NCBI RefSeq assembly: GCF_002116635.1
Contig: NZ_LQPW01000049.1
Location: 29,972 to 93,971 of the forward strand
Direction: 5' to 3'
DNA length: 64,000 nt
Source of the DNA: Mycobacterium szulgai
GTDB taxonomy: Bacteria; Actinomycetota; Actinomycetes; Mycobacteriales; Mycobacteriaceae
The notes under the pieces: model-generated
Told to the model about the DNA's origin: nothing
Seen by the model: the letters and a program-made list of their open reading frames with translations, nothing else
Database searches by the model: none
In this document: one piece after another, positions 19,846 to 30,915 of the stretch
How positions within the stretch are numbered: position 1 is the first letter of the stretch
Layout of the letters: each line of letters opens with the position of its first letter
Program-made: the position numbers and the translations under genes

Positions 19846-21597
19846 ATGCCGGTGACGGATCCTTCCCTCCCAGCTTTGCTGCGGGAGCGGGCCGAACAGC
19901 AAGCGGACGCCACCGCGTACACGTACATTGACTACGGATTGGACCCTAAGGGGTTTGCTGAGACGTTGACGTGGGCACAGATCTACGGTCGCGCTTGCAT
20001 TATCGCTGAGGAACTTAAGCTATGCGGCTCGCCGGGTGATCGGGTGGCGATTTTGGCGCCGCAGGGTCTGGAATACGTCATCGCTTTCCTGGGCGCGCTG
20101 CAAGCAGGATTCATTGCGGTCCCACTCTCGACGCCGCAATATGGAATTCACGACGATCGCGTTTCCGCGGTGCTGCGGGATTCGCAGCCGGTCGCCATTT
20201 TGACGACTTCTTCGGTGGTCGGCGACGTAACGAAATACGCATGTGCACAGAACGGGCAGCCCGCCCCGTTCGTCATTGAAGTCGATCTGCTCGACCTGGA
20301 CTCGCCTCGCGACCTTCCGGCCTTCCCGCAGCTGTCCACCGGCGCCGCTTATCTGCAATACACGTCCGGATCGACCCGGACACCGGCCGGCGTCATTGTG
20401 TCGCACAAGAACGTCGTCGCCAATGTGACGCAGAGTCTCTACGGCTATTTCGGGGATCCGGCAAAGACTCCGAGCGGGACGGTGGTGTCCTGGCTGCCTT
20501 TGTTCCACGACATGGGTTTGATTCTCGGAATTTGCGCCCCCCTGGTCGCCGGGCGCAGCGCGATACTGCTGAGCCCCATGTCATTTCTGCGCCGCCCGGC
20601 CTGCTGGATGCAACTGCTCGCCACCAGTGGAAGTTGCTTTTCCGCCGCACCCAATTTCGCCTTCGAATTGGCGGTGCGACGCACCTCCGACGAGGACATG
20701 GCCGGGCTCGACCTGGGCGACGTCGAGGGCATCGTCAGCGGCAGTGAACGCATCCACGTCGCAACGGTGAAGCGTTTCACCGAGCGTTTCGCTCCCTACA
20801 ACCTCAGGCCCACCGCGGTACGACCCTCCTACGGGCTGGCCGAAGCGACCCTGTACGTGGCGGCGCCCGAAGCCGGCACGGTCCCCAAGACGGTCCGGTT
20901 CGACTACGAGCACTTGACCGCTGGAGAGGCCAGGCCCTGCGGAACCGAGCGTTCGGTCGGTACTGAACTCATCAGCTATGGCTCACCGGATCCGTCAGCG
21001 GTGCGAATCGTCAACCCCGAGACCATGGTCGAGAATCCGCCCGGCAAGGTCGGCGAGATCTGGGCGCACGGCGATCACGTGGCCATGGGTTATTGGCGCA
21101 AGCCGGAGCAGACCGCACGCGTTTTCGACGCCAAGCTGGTCAATCCCGCGCCGGGAACCCCGGAGGGACCATGGCTGCGGACCGGAGATCTGGGCGTCAT
21201 GTCCAACGGCGAGCTGTTCATCATGGGCCGGATCAAAGACCTGCTCATCGTGGACGGGCGCAACCATTACCCCGACGACATCGAGGCCACTATCCAGGAG
21301 ATCACCGGTGGCCGGGTCGCGGCCATCGCGGTGCCCGACGACATCACCGAACAACTGGTGGCCATCATCGAACTCAAGCGGCGCGGGGCTTCCGCTGAGG
21401 AGGCCATGCTCAAACTGCGCTCGGTGAAGCGCGAGGTCACCTCGGCGATATCGAAGTCGCACAGTCTGCGCGTGGCCGACCTCGTCCTGGTGTCCCCCGG
21501 TTCGATTCCCATAACCACCAGCGGCAAGGTTCGGCGTTCGGCATGCGTCGAGCGCTACCGAAGCGATGGATTCAAGCGGCTGGATGTGACCGTATGA
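19846..21597 (+). CDS. fadD26: Long-chain fatty acyl-AMP ligase FadD26
   Basis: A 583-residue FAAL-type adenylating enzyme that activates the long-chain acyl starter as acyl-AMP and loads it on the N-terminal carrier domain of PpsA. ATP-binding motif [11 protein letters not shown] begins at residue 172, followed by [10 protein letters not shown] and [10 protein letters not shown]. The C-terminal catalytic Lys561 lies in TTSGKVRR. The length equals M. tuberculosis FadD26. ATG 19846 is preceded by AGGAG at 19832-19836. The stop overlaps the ppsA start (ATGA, 21594-21597), so ligase and synthase are made together. Confidence 0.97.
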   Translation: MPVTDPSLPALLRERAEQQADATAYTYIDYGLDPKGFAETLTWAQIYGRACIIAEELKLCGSPGDRVAILAPQGLEYVIAFLGALQAGFIAVPLSTPQYGIHDDRVSAVLRDSQPVAILTTSSVVGDVTKYACAQNGQPAPFVIEVDLLDLDSPRDLPAFPQLSTGAAYLQYTSGSTRTPAGVIVSHKNVVANVTQSLYGYFGDPAKTPSGTVVSWLPLFHDMGLILGICAPLVAGRSAILLSPMSFLRRPACWMQLLATSGSCFSAAPNFAFELAVRRTSDEDMAGLDLGDVEGIVSGSERIHVATVKRFTERFAPYNLRPTAVRPSYGLAEATLYVAAPEAGTVPKTVRFDYEHLTAGEARPCGTERSVGTELISYGSPDPSAVRIVNPETMVENPPGKVGEIWAHGDHVAMGYWRKPEQTARVFDAKLVNPAPGTPEGPWLRTGDLGVMSNGELFIMGRIKDLLIVDGRNHYPDDIEATIQEITGGRVAAIAVPDDITEQLVAIIELKRRGASAEEAMLKLRSVKREVTSAISKSHSLRVADLVLVSPGSIPITTSGKVRRSACVERYRSDGFKRLDVTV

Positions 21598-24500
21598 CGG
21601 CGAGCGTTCGTGGCGAATCCGACCTACGCCACTGGCTCGTCGACTACCTGGTTACGAATATCGGCTGCACACCCGACGAGGTGGATCCCCATTTGTCGCT
21701 GGCCGACCTAGGCGTGAGTTCTCGTGACGCAGTGGTGCTTTCGGGTGAGCTGACGGAGTTGCTGGGCAGAACGGTATCCCCGATCGACTTCTGGGAGCAC
21801 CCGACGATCAACGCCCTCGCCGCATACCTCACCTCCCCCGAGCCCGACCCAGAATCCGAAGCCGCGCAAAAGCGCCCGGCGCGGAACTCGCTCGACGAGC
21901 CGATCGCGGTCATCGGAATGGGGTGCCGGTTCCCGGGCGGGATAACCGGACCAGAAGCGTTGTGGGAGTTCGTTTGTGAACGCCGTTCCTCCATCGGGCA
22001 AGTCCCCGCGCAGCGGTGGGAGCCGTTCGAAAGCGTGTCGCCGGAGGTGGCCGCGACGCTGGCCCGCACCACCCGGTGGGGCTCCTTCCTGTCCGACATC
22101 GACGCTTTCGACGCAGAGTTTTTCGAGATCTCCCCCAGCGAGGCCGACAAGATGGACCCGCAGCAGCGCCTGCTGCTGGAAGTGGCCTGGGAAGCGTTGG
22201 AGCACGCCGGAATTGCGCCAAGCTCGCTGCGGCGCACGCAAACCGGTGTGTTCGCCGGTTCCTGCCTCAGTGAATACGGCGCCATCGCGTCCACGGATCT
22301 GTCGCAGGTGGACGGCTGGAGCAACACCGGCGGCGCCATGAGCATCATCGCCAACCGCCTGTCGTATTTCCTGGACCTGCGCGGCCCCTCGGTGGCGGTG
22401 GACACCGCATGCTCGTCCTCGTTGGTCGCGATCCATCTGGCCTGCCAGAGCCTGCGTACCGAGGACTCCAACCTGGCGATCGCGGCCGGTGTGAATTTGT
22501 TGTTGTCCCCGGCGGTGTTTCGCGGGTTCGATCAGGTTGGCGCGTTGTCACCGACGGGTCATTGCCGCGCCTTCGACGCGGCGGCCGACGGGTTCGTGCG
22601 CGGTGAGGGCGCCGGGGTGGTGGTGCTCAAGAGGTTGACCGATGCGCAGCGCGACGGCGACCGAGTGCTGGCCGTCATCTGCGGCTCGGCGGTCAACCAG
22701 GACGGTCGCTCCAATGGGCTGATGGCGCCCAATCCCGCGGCCCAGATGGCAGTGTTGCGTGCCGCCTACGCCAACGCCGGGATGCAGCCCAACGAGGTCG
22801 ATTACGTCGAGGCCCACGGGACCGGAACCCTGTTGGGTGATCCCATCGAAGCGCGCGCGCTGGGCACCGTGCTGGGGCGCGGACGTTCCGAGGATGCTCC
22901 CCTGCTCATCGGCACCGTCAAGACCAACCTCGGCCATACCGAGGCGGCGGCCGGGATCGCCGGCTTCATCAAGACGGTGCTCGCTGTTCAGCGCGGCCAG
23001 ATTCCGCCCAATCAGCGTTTCGAAAGCCCGAATCCGCACATCCCCTTTGCCGATCTGCGCATGAAAGTCGTTGCAGAACAACTGGAATGGCCGGAGACGG
23101 GGCATCCGCGCCGGGCCGGTGTCTCGTCGTTCGGATTCGGGGGCACCAACGCGCACGTGGTGATCGAGCAGGGCCAAGAGGTATCTGCGGCACCCGAGCC
23201 GGTAGCCGAACCCGCGGTGTCAACGCTGGTGGTTGCGGGCAAGACGCCGCAGCGAGTGGCCGCGACGGCGGCAGTGCTTGCCGATTGGATGGAGGGCGCC
23301 GGCGCCGACGTGTCGCTGGCCGACGTCGCCCACACGGTGAACCATCACCGTTCCCGGCAGGCCATGTTCGGGACGGTCGTGGCACGCGAGCGCGGCCAGG
23401 CGGTGGCCGGATTGCGGGCGCTGGCAGCCGGCCAGCACGCGCCCGGCGTGGTCAACCCTCAGGACAACCCGCCCGGGCCCGGAACGGTTTTCGTGTACTC
23501 CGGCCGCGGCTCGCAGTGGGCCGGCATGGGCCGCCAATTACTCGCTGACGAAATCGCTTTCGCCGCCGCGGTCGCCGAACTGGAACCGGTGTTCGTGGAA
23601 AACGCCGGCTTCTCGCTGCACGACGTCATCGCCGGCGGCACGGAATTGGTCGGCATCGAGCAGATCCAACTGGGCCTGATCGGCATGCAACTGGCACTGA
23701 CCGGGCTGTGGCGCTCTTACGGCGTGCAGCCCGACGTGGTGATCGGCCACTCGATGGGTGAGGTCGCCGCGGCCGTGGTCGCCGGGGCGCTGACCCCGGC
23801 CGAGGGGTTACGGGTGACCGCTACCCGCTCGCGGCTGATGGGCCCGCTGTCCGGACAGGGCGGCATGGCGCTGCTGGAGCTCGATGCGGCCGCGACCGAG
23901 GCGCTGATCGCCGACTACCCGCAAGTCACGCTGGGCATCTACAACTCACCTCGCCAGACTGTGATCTCCGGACCCACCGAGCAGATCGACGAGCTGATCG
24001 CCCGGGTCCGCGCCACGGATCGGTTCGCCAGCCGGGTCAATATCGAAGTGGCCCCACACAATCCGGCCATGGATGCGCTGCAGCCCGCGATGCGCGCGGA
24101 GCTGGCCGATCTCGCCCCACGCACCCCGACCATTCCGATCATCTCGACGACGTACGAAAACCTGGACAGCACTGTGGTTTTCGATGCAGAGCACTGGGCA
24201 ACCAATATGCGCAACCCGGTGCATTTCCAGCAGGCCATCACCGCCGCCGGAACCGACCATCACACCTTCATCGAGATCAGTGCACATCCACTGCTGACTC
24301 AGGCGGTGCTCGAGACGTTGCACACCGTGCAGCACGGAAGCAAGTACTCCTGCGTCGCCAGCCTGCAGCGTGACAATGACGACACCATCACCTTCCGCAC
24401 CAATCTCAACACGGTCCGCACGTCACACCCGCCGCAGACGCCCCACCCGCCCGAGCCGCACCCACAGATCCCCACCACGCCCTGGCACCACACCCACCAC

Positions 24501-26393
24501 TGGATCAATACCTCGTCCGTGGCACTGCAGCTGCCGTCGGGTCCGCAACAAAGTGGTTCAGCCCCAGGCACTCCCGGGCCTTCGGAGTATCTGGGTGGGG
24601 CGTTGGACGAGTGGTGCTACCAGCTGGACTGGCCCGCCAAACCGTTGGATGCCAAGCCGTTGGACACCGACACCGACACCGACACCGAAACCGCGACAGG
24701 CCGCTGGCTGGTCGTCGCCGACGCCGGCCTGGCTGCCGAACTGGGCCGGATCGCCAACGAGCAATGCCACGTCGCCGTGCTGGAATCGGTCCCGGACCGG
24801 GCCGCGCTGCTCGATGCGCTCGACGGTGTCGACCACGTCGTCTACGCACCGCCCGCGGGCCAGGCCCTCGATGTGGCACTGGCCTACCGGTTGTTCCACC
24901 AATTGCGCGCGCTCGCCGCGGCTCTGGCCGAAAAGCAGGCCGAAAAGCAGGCCGAAACCTCGGGTGCCGCGAAGCTGTTCGTCGTCAGCCGTAACGCCCA
25001 GCCGGTCGCCGAAGGCGACCGCGCCAACCCCGCCCACGGCGTGCTGTGGGGCCTGGGACGCACGCTTGCCCTGGAACACCCCGAGATCTGGGGCGGCATT
25101 GTCGATCTGGACGAGTCGGTGCCCGCCGAACTGGCGGCGCCGCAGCTGCTGAACGAAGTCGCCGGCAGCGACGGCGAAGACCAGGTCGTCTACCGCTGGG
25201 GCGTGCGGCACGTGGCACGGCTGCACCGCCGGGCCGTACCCGCAGATGCCCCGGTCCACCTCGATGCCGAGTCCAGCCAACTGGTCCTCGGTGCAACGGG
25301 CAACATCGGGCCGCATCTGATCCGCCAGCTCGCACAGATGGGCGCCAAGACCATCGTCGCGGCTTCCCGCAACCCCGGCGAACGGCTCCGGGAACTCACC
25401 GAAACCCTTGCCGCTCAAGGCACCAATCTCCTCACGGTGGCCGTCGATGCCACCGACGAGACCGCCATGGCTGCACTGTTCGACCGGTTCGGCGCCGACT
25501 TGCCGCGGCTGGAGGGCGTCTACCTCGCGGCCTTCGGCGGCGGCCCGGTCCTGCTCAGCGAAATGACCGACGACGACGTGCGCGCAATGTTCGCGCCCAA
25601 GCTCGACGCGGCCGCCATCGTGCATCGGTTGACGCTGAAGAAGCCGCTGCAACAATTCGTGTTGTTCTCCTCCATTTCCGGCCTCACCGGCTCGCGTTGG
25701 CTGGGGCACTACACCGCTACCAGCGGCTACCTGGACGCGCTGGCCTATGCGCGCCGCACGCTGGGGCTGGCGGCCACGACGGTCAATTGGGGATTGTGGA
25801 ATTCCCTGGCCAACACCCAGGGCGACGGCAGCGTCAGCGTGGAATCCGGGCTGCGGCCGATGGACGACGAGCTGGCTATCGCTGCACTGCCCGTCGTGAT
25901 GAGCCGCACTGCCGGGGTGCATTCCGTTGTGGTGGACGCGGATTGGCCGCTATTGGCCGAGGCGTACCGGACCCGCGGGTCGCTGCGCATCGTCGACGAT
26001 CTGCTGCAGGCGGAGGCCTCACCGATCCCGGCCCGGGATTGGTCGCACCTGTCCCCGGCGGCGCTGCGCGAGGAATTCGAGAACGGGCTACGCGCCATCG
26101 TCGCGCGCGAGTTGCGGATTCCGGAGTCCGACCTGGAAACCGACCGGCCACTGGCCGAGCTGGGGCTCAACTCCTTGATGGCGATGGCGATTCGGCGCGA
26201 AGCCGAAATGTTCGTGGGCATGGAGCTCTCGGCGACCATGCTGTTCAACCACCCAACGGTCGCCACCCTGGCGGGCCATCTCGCGAAACTGATTGCGCCG
26301 CAAGAAGAAACCGAGATCGACCAAATCTCCAAGCTGTCCGCTTCTGCCGGCAGCACGCTGGACAGCTTGTTCGACCGCATCGAGTCTTCGTAA
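21594..26393 (+). CDS. ppsA: Phthiocerol synthase PpsA (modular type I PKS), chimeric central region
   Basis: A 1599-residue synthase that accepts the starter from FadD26 and performs the first malonyl extension. Domains: loading ACP (Ser43 in LGVSS), KS (about 100-520, Cys273 in DTACSSS, HGTGT), AT (about 625-930, Ser720 in GHSMGE), KR (about 1230-1420, LGATGNIG, Tyr1373) and ACP (Ser1527 in LGLNS). As I remember it, M. tuberculosis PpsA has 1876 residues, with a DH-like region and a KR that begins with TGGLGALG. Both are absent here, and the segment after the AT instead matches PpsB of this window, while the C-terminal ACP is PpsA-type. The KR has Y-x3-S instead of Y-x3-N, as in PpsB. The linker at 24639-24960 carries microsatellite-like repeats. 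Confidence 0.93.
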   Translation: MTASVRGESDLRHWLVDYLVTNIGCTPDEVDPHLSLADLGVSSRDAVVLSGELTELLGRTVSPIDFWEHPTINALAAYLTSPEPDPESEAAQKRPARNSLDEPIAVIGMGCRFPGGITGPEALWEFVCERRSSIGQVPAQRWEPFESVSPEVAATLARTTRWGSFLSDIDAFDAEFFEISPSEADKMDPQQRLLLEVAWEALEHAGIAPSSLRRTQTGVFAGSCLSEYGAIASTDLSQVDGWSNTGGAMSIIANRLSYFLDLRGPSVAVDTACSSSLVAIHLACQSLRTEDSNLAIAAGVNLLLSPAVFRGFDQVGALSPTGHCRAFDAAADGFVRGEGAGVVVLKRLTDAQRDGDRVLAVICGSAVNQDGRSNGLMAPNPAAQMAVLRAAYANAGMQPNEVDYVEAHGTGTLLGDPIEARALGTVLGRGRSEDAPLLIGTVKTNLGHTEAAAGIAGFIKTVLAVQRGQIPPNQRFESPNPHIPFADLRMKVVAEQLEWPETGHPRRAGVSSFGFGGTNAHVVIEQGQEVSAAPEPVAEPAVSTLVVAGKTPQRVAATAAVLADWMEGAGADVSLADVAHTVNHHRSRQAMFGTVVARERGQAVAGLRALAAGQHAPGVVNPQDNPPGPGTVFVYSGRGSQWAGMGRQLLADEIAFAAAVAELEPVFVENAGFSLHDVIAGGTELVGIEQIQLGLIGMQLALTGLWRSYGVQPDVVIGHSMGEVAAAVVAGALTPAEGLRVTATRSRLMGPLSGQGGMALLELDAAATEALIADYPQVTLGIYNSPRQTVISGPTEQIDELIARVRATDRFASRVNIEVAPHNPAMDALQPAMRAELADLAPRTPTIPIISTTYENLDSTVVFDAEHWATNMRNPVHFQQAITAAGTDHHTFIEISAHPLLTQAVLETLHTVQHGSKYSCVASLQRDNDDTITFRTNLNTVRTSHPPQTPHPPEPHPQIPTTPWHHTHHWINTSSVALQLPSGPQQSGSAPGTPGPSEYLGGALDEWCYQLDWPAKPLDAKPLDTDTDTDTETATGRWLVVADAGLAAELGRIANEQCHVAVLESVPDRAALLDALDGVDHVVYAPPAGQALDVALAYRLFHQLRALAAALAEKQAEKQAETSGAAKLFVVSRNAQPVAEGDRANPAHGVLWGLGRTLALEHPEIWGGIVDLDESVPAELAAPQLLNEVAGSDGEDQVVYRWGVRHVARLHRRAVPADAPVHLDAESSQLVLGATGNIGPHLIRQLAQMGAKTIVAASRNPGERLRELTETLAAQGTNLLTVAVDATDETAMAALFDRFGADLPRLEGVYLAAFGGGPVLLSEMTDDDVRAMFAPKLDAAAIVHRLTLKKPLQQFVLFSSISGLTGSRWLGHYTATSGYLDALAYARRTLGLAATTVNWGLWNSLANTQGDGSVSVESGLRPMDDELAIAALPVVMSRTAGVHSVVVDADWPLLAEAYRTRGSLRIVDDLLQAEASPIPARDWSHLSPAALREEFENGLRAIVARELRIPESDLETDRPLAELGLNSLMAMAIRREAEMFVGMELSATMLFNHPTVATLAGHLAKLIAPQEETEIDQISKLSASAGSTLDSLFDRIESS
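24639..24692 (+). repeat. Tandem short repeats in the ppsA AT-KR linker
   Basis: Two copies of an approximately 15-bp unit encoding Lys-Pro-Leu-Asp (24639-24665) run into four perfect copies of the hexamer GACACC (24663-24686) and a fifth variant, giving an Asp-Thr run. About 230 bp downstream (24927-24956) a 12-bp unit GCCGAAAAGCAG is repeated twice and partly a third time. All are in frame. Such repeats are absent from the corresponding ppsB linker. Confidence 0.8.
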
Positions 26394-29300
26394 TGCGAAC
26401 CGTTTTCAGCCGCATTTCCGGCATGACGGCGCAGCAGCGCGCTGCCCTGACCGAAGAATTCAGCAAAGCCTCACGCACTACGCTGGCCGAGCCGGTGGCG
26501 GTGGTCGGTATCGGCTGCCGCTTTCCGGGCGACGTGACCGGCCCGGAGAGCTTCTGGGAGTTGCTGGTCGAGGGACGCAACGCGATCTCCGGGATTCCCG
26601 CCGACCGGTGGGATGCCGACGAGTACTACAGCCCAGACCCCTTGACACCTGGGCACATGACGACGAAGTGGGGCGGTTTCGTGCCCGACATCGCGGGATT
26701 CGACGCCGAGTTCTTCGGCATCACCCCGCGTGAGGCCGCATCCATGGACCCGCAGCAGCGGATGCTGCTCGAGGTTGCCTGGGAAGCGCTCGAACATGCC
26801 GGCATCCCAACGGATTCCCTGGCCGGCACGCGCACCGGCGTCATGATGGGCGTCTACTTCAGCGAGTACCAGTCCATGCTGGCGAGCAGCCGCGACAACG
26901 TCGACGCCTACACGGGCACCGGGAACTCACACAGCATCACCGCGGGACGCATCTCCTACATGCTGGGGCTGCGCGGCCCGGCGGCGGCCGTCGACACGGC
27001 ATGCTCGTCATCGCTGACGGCAATCCACCTGGCCTGTCAGAGCCTGCGGTTGCGGGAAACCGACTTGGCGCTGGCCGGCGGGGTCAGCGTGACGCTGCGC
27101 CCCGAAACCCAAATCGCCATCTCCGCCTGGGGATTGCTGTCACCACAGGGCCGGTGTGCCACCTTCGATGCGTCCGCCGACGGCTTCGTGCGCGGCGAGG
27201 GCGCCGGAGTGGTGGTGCTCAAGCGGCTTACCGACGCGCTGCGTGACGGCGATCAGGTGCTGGCCGTGGTGCGCGGCTCGGCGGTCAACCAGGACGGGCG
27301 CTCCAACGGCATCACCGCACCCAACACCGCGGCCCAGTGCGACGTGATCGCCGACGCGCTGCGTTCGGCCGACGTCGCGCCCGAAAGCGTGCACTACGTC
27401 GAATCCCATGGCACCGGAACACAATTGGGCGACCCGATCGAATTCGAGGCGCTGGCCGCCACCTACGGCCGCGGCGACGGCTCGTGCGCGCTGGGCGCGG
27501 TCAAGACCAATATCGGTCATCTCGAGGCGGCGTCGGGGGTGGCCGGGTTCATCAAGGCGGTGCTGTCGGTGCAGCGCGGTCAAATCCCACCGAACCTGCA
27601 CTTCTCGCAATGGAACCCGGCGATCGACGCGTCCTCGACACGCCTGTTCGTGCCGGTGGAAAACATTGCCTGGCCGTCGGATTCGGGTCCGCGCCGGGCG
27701 GCGGTGTCCTCCTTCGGGCTGGGTGGAACCAACGCGCATGCGATCATCGAGCAGGGCCCCGAGCTGACACCGGTGACCCCGGCCAACCCAGACACCGAGG
27801 TATCGACCCTGGTGGTGACGGGCAAGTCGGCGCAGCGGGTGGCCGCCACGGCCGACGTGCTGGCCGACTGGATGCAGGGCGCCGGGGCCGGCGTGGCACT
27901 GGCCGATGTCGCCCACACGCTCAACCATCACCGCGCCCGGCACGCCAAGTTCGGCGCCGTCGTCGCGCGCGATCGGGCCGATGCGATCGCCGGTCTGCGC
28001 GCCTTGGCCGCGGGCCAGCACGCCCCCGGCGTAATCAGCCCTCGCGACGGCTCACCGGGACCGGGAACGGTGTTCGTCTACTCCGGTCGCGGCTCGCAAT
28101 GGGCCGGGATGGGCCGCAAATTGCTCACTGAAGAACCCGCCTTCGCCGCCGCGGTAGCCGAACTGGAACCGGTATTCGTCGAGCAGGCGGGCTTTTCGCT
28201 GCAGGACGTCCTGGCCAACGGCAAGGAACTCGTCGGCATCGAGCAGATCCAGCTCGGGTTGATCGGAATGCAGTTGGCGCTGACCGCGCTGTGGCGCTCC
28301 TACGGGGTGCACCCCGACGCGGTCATCGGTCACTCGATGGGCGAGGTGGCCGCGGCCGTGGTGGCCGGCGCGTTGACGCCCGCCCAGGGATTGCGGGTGA
28401 CCGCCGTCCGGTCACGGCTGATGGCTCCGCAGTCCGGACAGGGCGGCATGGCGCTGCTCGGCCTCGACGTGCCCGCCACCGAGGCGCTGATCGCCGACCA
28501 CCCGCAGGTGACGCTGGGTATCTACAACTCGCCGCGCCAAACGGTGATCTCCGGACCCACCGCGCAGATCGACGAGCTGATCGCGCAGGTGCGTGAGCAG
28601 AACCGATTCGCCAGCCGGGTCAATATCGAAGTGGCCCCGCACAATCCGGCAATGGATGCGCTGCAGCCCGCGATGCGCACTGAGCTGGCCGACCTGACGC
28701 CGCGCACCCCGACCATTCCGATCATCTCCACCACCTACGAAGACCTCCCCCAGACAACGGTTTTCGATGCCGAGCACTGGGCCACCAACATGCGCAACCC
28801 GGTGCGTTTCCAGCAGGCCGTCGCTGCGGCCGGCAGCGGCCCCGGCGGCTGTCACACGTTCATCGAAATCAGTGCCCACCCGCTGCTGACGCAGGCCATC
28901 AGCGACACGGTGGAAGACGCGCAGCCCGGCGCCAAGTACCTGGCCATCGGGACATTGCAACGCGACACCGACGACACCGTCACCTTCCGAGCCAATCTCG
29001 CTACGGTGTGCAGCACCCCGCCGCAGACACCGCATCCGGCCGAGCCGCACCCGCGGATCCCGGCCACGCCGTGGCGTCACACCCAACACTGGCTGGACCT
29101 TACGGCGACACGAGTGGCGGCGTCGGCGGACCACAACGGATTCCCGGTGCACCAGGGCACAGGCGGACCACTAGATGAGTGGTCGCATCGGGTGAGCTGG
29201 CCGGTCATCCCGCTGGCCGATGCCGAGATCGCCAGTGGGACAACCCGGCTGGTGATCGACGATGCGGCTCTGGCCGCCGAACTCGGCGCTCAGCTGCTCT

Positions 29301-30910
29301 CCGCCGACGCCGACGCAGCGCAATTGGCCGAAGCGCTCACCGGTGTCGATCAGGTGCTGTACGCACCACCGGTCCCGGGTGATCCGCTCGATCTACCGAC
29401 CACCTATGAGCTGTTCCACCAGCTGCGTCGGGTGGCTGCGGTGCTGGCCGCACAACCCGTCGCGGCGAAACTGTTCGTGGTGACGCGCAACGCGCAGCCG
29501 ATCGCCGAGGGCGACCACGCCAACCCCGCGCACGGAGCGCTGTGGGGCCTGGGGCGCACAGTGGCTCTCGAACACCCCGAAATCTGGGGTGGGGTCATCG
29601 ATTTCGACGCGGCGGTGCCCGCCAGCGTGGTGGCCAAGCTGGTGCTGGCCGAAACAGCCGCCGTCGATGCCGACGACCAGGTGGTCTACCGGGCCGGCAC
29701 CCGCCACGCGCCGCGGCTACGGCGTAGCTCTGTTCCCACCCAGGAGCCGGTGGATCTGGACTCCGACGCCAGCCAGCTGGTCATCGGCGCGACCGGCAAT
29801 ATCGGGCCGCACCTGATCAACCAACTCGCCCGGATGGGCGCCAAGACCATCGTTGCGGTCTCGCGCAACCCCGGCGAACGGCTGCGTGAACTCACCGAAA
29901 CCCTTGCGGTGCAGGGAGTAGCGCTGATCCCGGTCGCCGCGGACGCCAGCGACGAAACGGCGATGAGCGCCCTGTTCGACCGGTTCGGCGCCGACCTGCC
30001 GCCGCTGGAAGGCATCTACCTGGCCGCGTTCGCCGGACAACCGGTCCTGCTCGCCGAGATGACCGACGACGACGTGCGGGACATGTTCGCACCCAAACTC
30101 GACGCCGCGGCGGTGCTGCACCGGCTGTCGCTCACGACTCCGGTGCGCCATTTCGTGTTGTTCTCCTCCATCTCCGGCCTGACCGGATCACGGTGGTTGG
30201 CCCATTACACCGCGACCAGCGGCTACCTCGACGCGCTGGCATACGCGCGCCGGGTGATGGGGCTACCGGCCACCACCGTCAACTGGGGACTGTGGAAGTC
30301 CCTGGCCGAGGCCGAACACGACGCCAGCCAGGTGAGCGTGGGCTCGGGTCTGCTGCCGATGGACGATGGGGTGGCCATCGGCGCGCTGCCGTACGTGATG
30401 AGCCCGGCCACCGGAGCGCATTCGGTTGTGGTGGCTGCGGATTGGCCGCTGCTGGCGGCTGCGTACCGCACCCGCGGGGCACTGCACATCGTCGACGACC
30501 TGCTGCCGGTGCCCGGTGAAACGGCACTGCCGGAAAGCGAATTCCGCATCGCGCTGCGCAAGTGCCAACCCGAGCGTCGCCACGACATGCTGCTCGACCA
30601 GGTGGCGCTGCTGGCCGCCAAGGTGATGGGGCTACCACCCGCCGAGTCGTTGGATCCTTCGACGGGATTCTTCCAACTCGGGATGGACTCTCTGATGAGC
30701 GTGACACTGCAGCGGGCGCTGTCCGACAGCCTCGGCGAATTCCTGCCCGCCTCTGTGGTTTTCGACTATCCAACCGTGTACAGCCTCACCGACTATCTGG
30801 CCACGGTCCTGCCGGAACTGGTCGAGCTGGACGAGGAACCGGTCGCTGATGCGTACGAAGACCTCACCGAAGACGAACTTCTGCAACAACTTTCGGAAAG
30901 GCTGAGCTAG
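26393..30910 (+). CDS. ppsB: Phthiocerol synthase PpsB (modular type I PKS)
   Basis: A 1505-residue synthase adding the second malonyl unit and reducing it to a hydroxyl. Domains: KS (about 35-460, Cys204, SHGTGT), AT (Ser648 in [15 protein letters not shown]), a linker of KR-structural type, KR (IGATGNIG, Tyr1272 in HYTATSG) and ACP (Ser1433 in LGMDS). There is no DH or ER. The KR keeps Lys (APKLD), Ser (FSSISG) and Tyr but has Ser where most KRs have Asn, and it lacks the LDD stereochemical motif. ATG 26393 shares one base with the ppsA stop (TAATG). A start two codons upstream would begin inside that stop, so this start is well fixed. Confidence 0.95.
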   Translation: MRTVFSRISGMTAQQRAALTEEFSKASRTTLAEPVAVVGIGCRFPGDVTGPESFWELLVEGRNAISGIPADRWDADEYYSPDPLTPGHMTTKWGGFVPDIAGFDAEFFGITPREAASMDPQQRMLLEVAWEALEHAGIPTDSLAGTRTGVMMGVYFSEYQSMLASSRDNVDAYTGTGNSHSITAGRISYMLGLRGPAAAVDTACSSSLTAIHLACQSLRLRETDLALAGGVSVTLRPETQIAISAWGLLSPQGRCATFDASADGFVRGEGAGVVVLKRLTDALRDGDQVLAVVRGSAVNQDGRSNGITAPNTAAQCDVIADALRSADVAPESVHYVESHGTGTQLGDPIEFEALAATYGRGDGSCALGAVKTNIGHLEAASGVAGFIKAVLSVQRGQIPPNLHFSQWNPAIDASSTRLFVPVENIAWPSDSGPRRAAVSSFGLGGTNAHAIIEQGPELTPVTPANPDTEVSTLVVTGKSAQRVAATADVLADWMQGAGAGVALADVAHTLNHHRARHAKFGAVVARDRADAIAGLRALAAGQHAPGVISPRDGSPGPGTVFVYSGRGSQWAGMGRKLLTEEPAFAAAVAELEPVFVEQAGFSLQDVLANGKELVGIEQIQLGLIGMQLALTALWRSYGVHPDAVIGHSMGEVAAAVVAGALTPAQGLRVTAVRSRLMAPQSGQGGMALLGLDVPATEALIADHPQVTLGIYNSPRQTVISGPTAQIDELIAQVREQNRFASRVNIEVAPHNPAMDALQPAMRTELADLTPRTPTIPIISTTYEDLPQTTVFDAEHWATNMRNPVRFQQAVAAAGSGPGGCHTFIEISAHPLLTQAISDTVEDAQPGAKYLAIGTLQRDTDDTVTFRANLATVCSTPPQTPHPAEPHPRIPATPWRHTQHWLDLTATRVAASADHNGFPVHQGTGGPLDEWSHRVSWPVIPLADAEIASGTTRLVIDDAALAAELGAQLLSADADAAQLAEALTGVDQVLYAPPVPGDPLDLPTTYELFHQLRRVAAVLAAQPVAAKLFVVTRNAQPIAEGDHANPAHGALWGLGRTVALEHPEIWGGVIDFDAAVPASVVAKLVLAETAAVDADDQVVYRAGTRHAPRLRRSSVPTQEPVDLDSDASQLVIGATGNIGPHLINQLARMGAKTIVAVSRNPGERLRELTETLAVQGVALIPVAADASDETAMSALFDRFGADLPPLEGIYLAAFAGQPVLLAEMTDDDVRDMFAPKLDAAAVLHRLSLTTPVRHFVLFSSISGLTGSRWLAHYTATSGYLDALAYARRVMGLPATTVNWGLWKSLAEAEHDASQVSVGSGLLPMDDGVAIGALPYVMSPATGAHSVVVAADWPLLAAAYRTRGALHIVDDLLPVPGETALPESEFRIALRKCQPERRHDMLLDQVALLAAKVMGLPPAESLDPSTGFFQLGMDSLMSVTLQRALSDSLGEFLPASVVFDYPTVYSLTDYLATVLPELVELDEEPVADAYEDLTEDELLQQLSERLS

Positions 30911-30915
30911 GCGCG

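Noticed and set aside
25046..26392. 449-codon upstream extension of the ppsB frame inside ppsA.
   Set aside because: It is an out-of-frame shadow of ppsA, rich in Arg/Gly/Pro. The true ppsB start is ATG 26393 at the TAATG overlap.
26393..30910. PpsB ketoreductase considered inactive because Asn of Y-x3-N is Ser.
   Set aside because: As far as I recall, M. tuberculosis PpsB has the same Y-x3-S in a functional KR, and Lys, Ser and Tyr are all present here.
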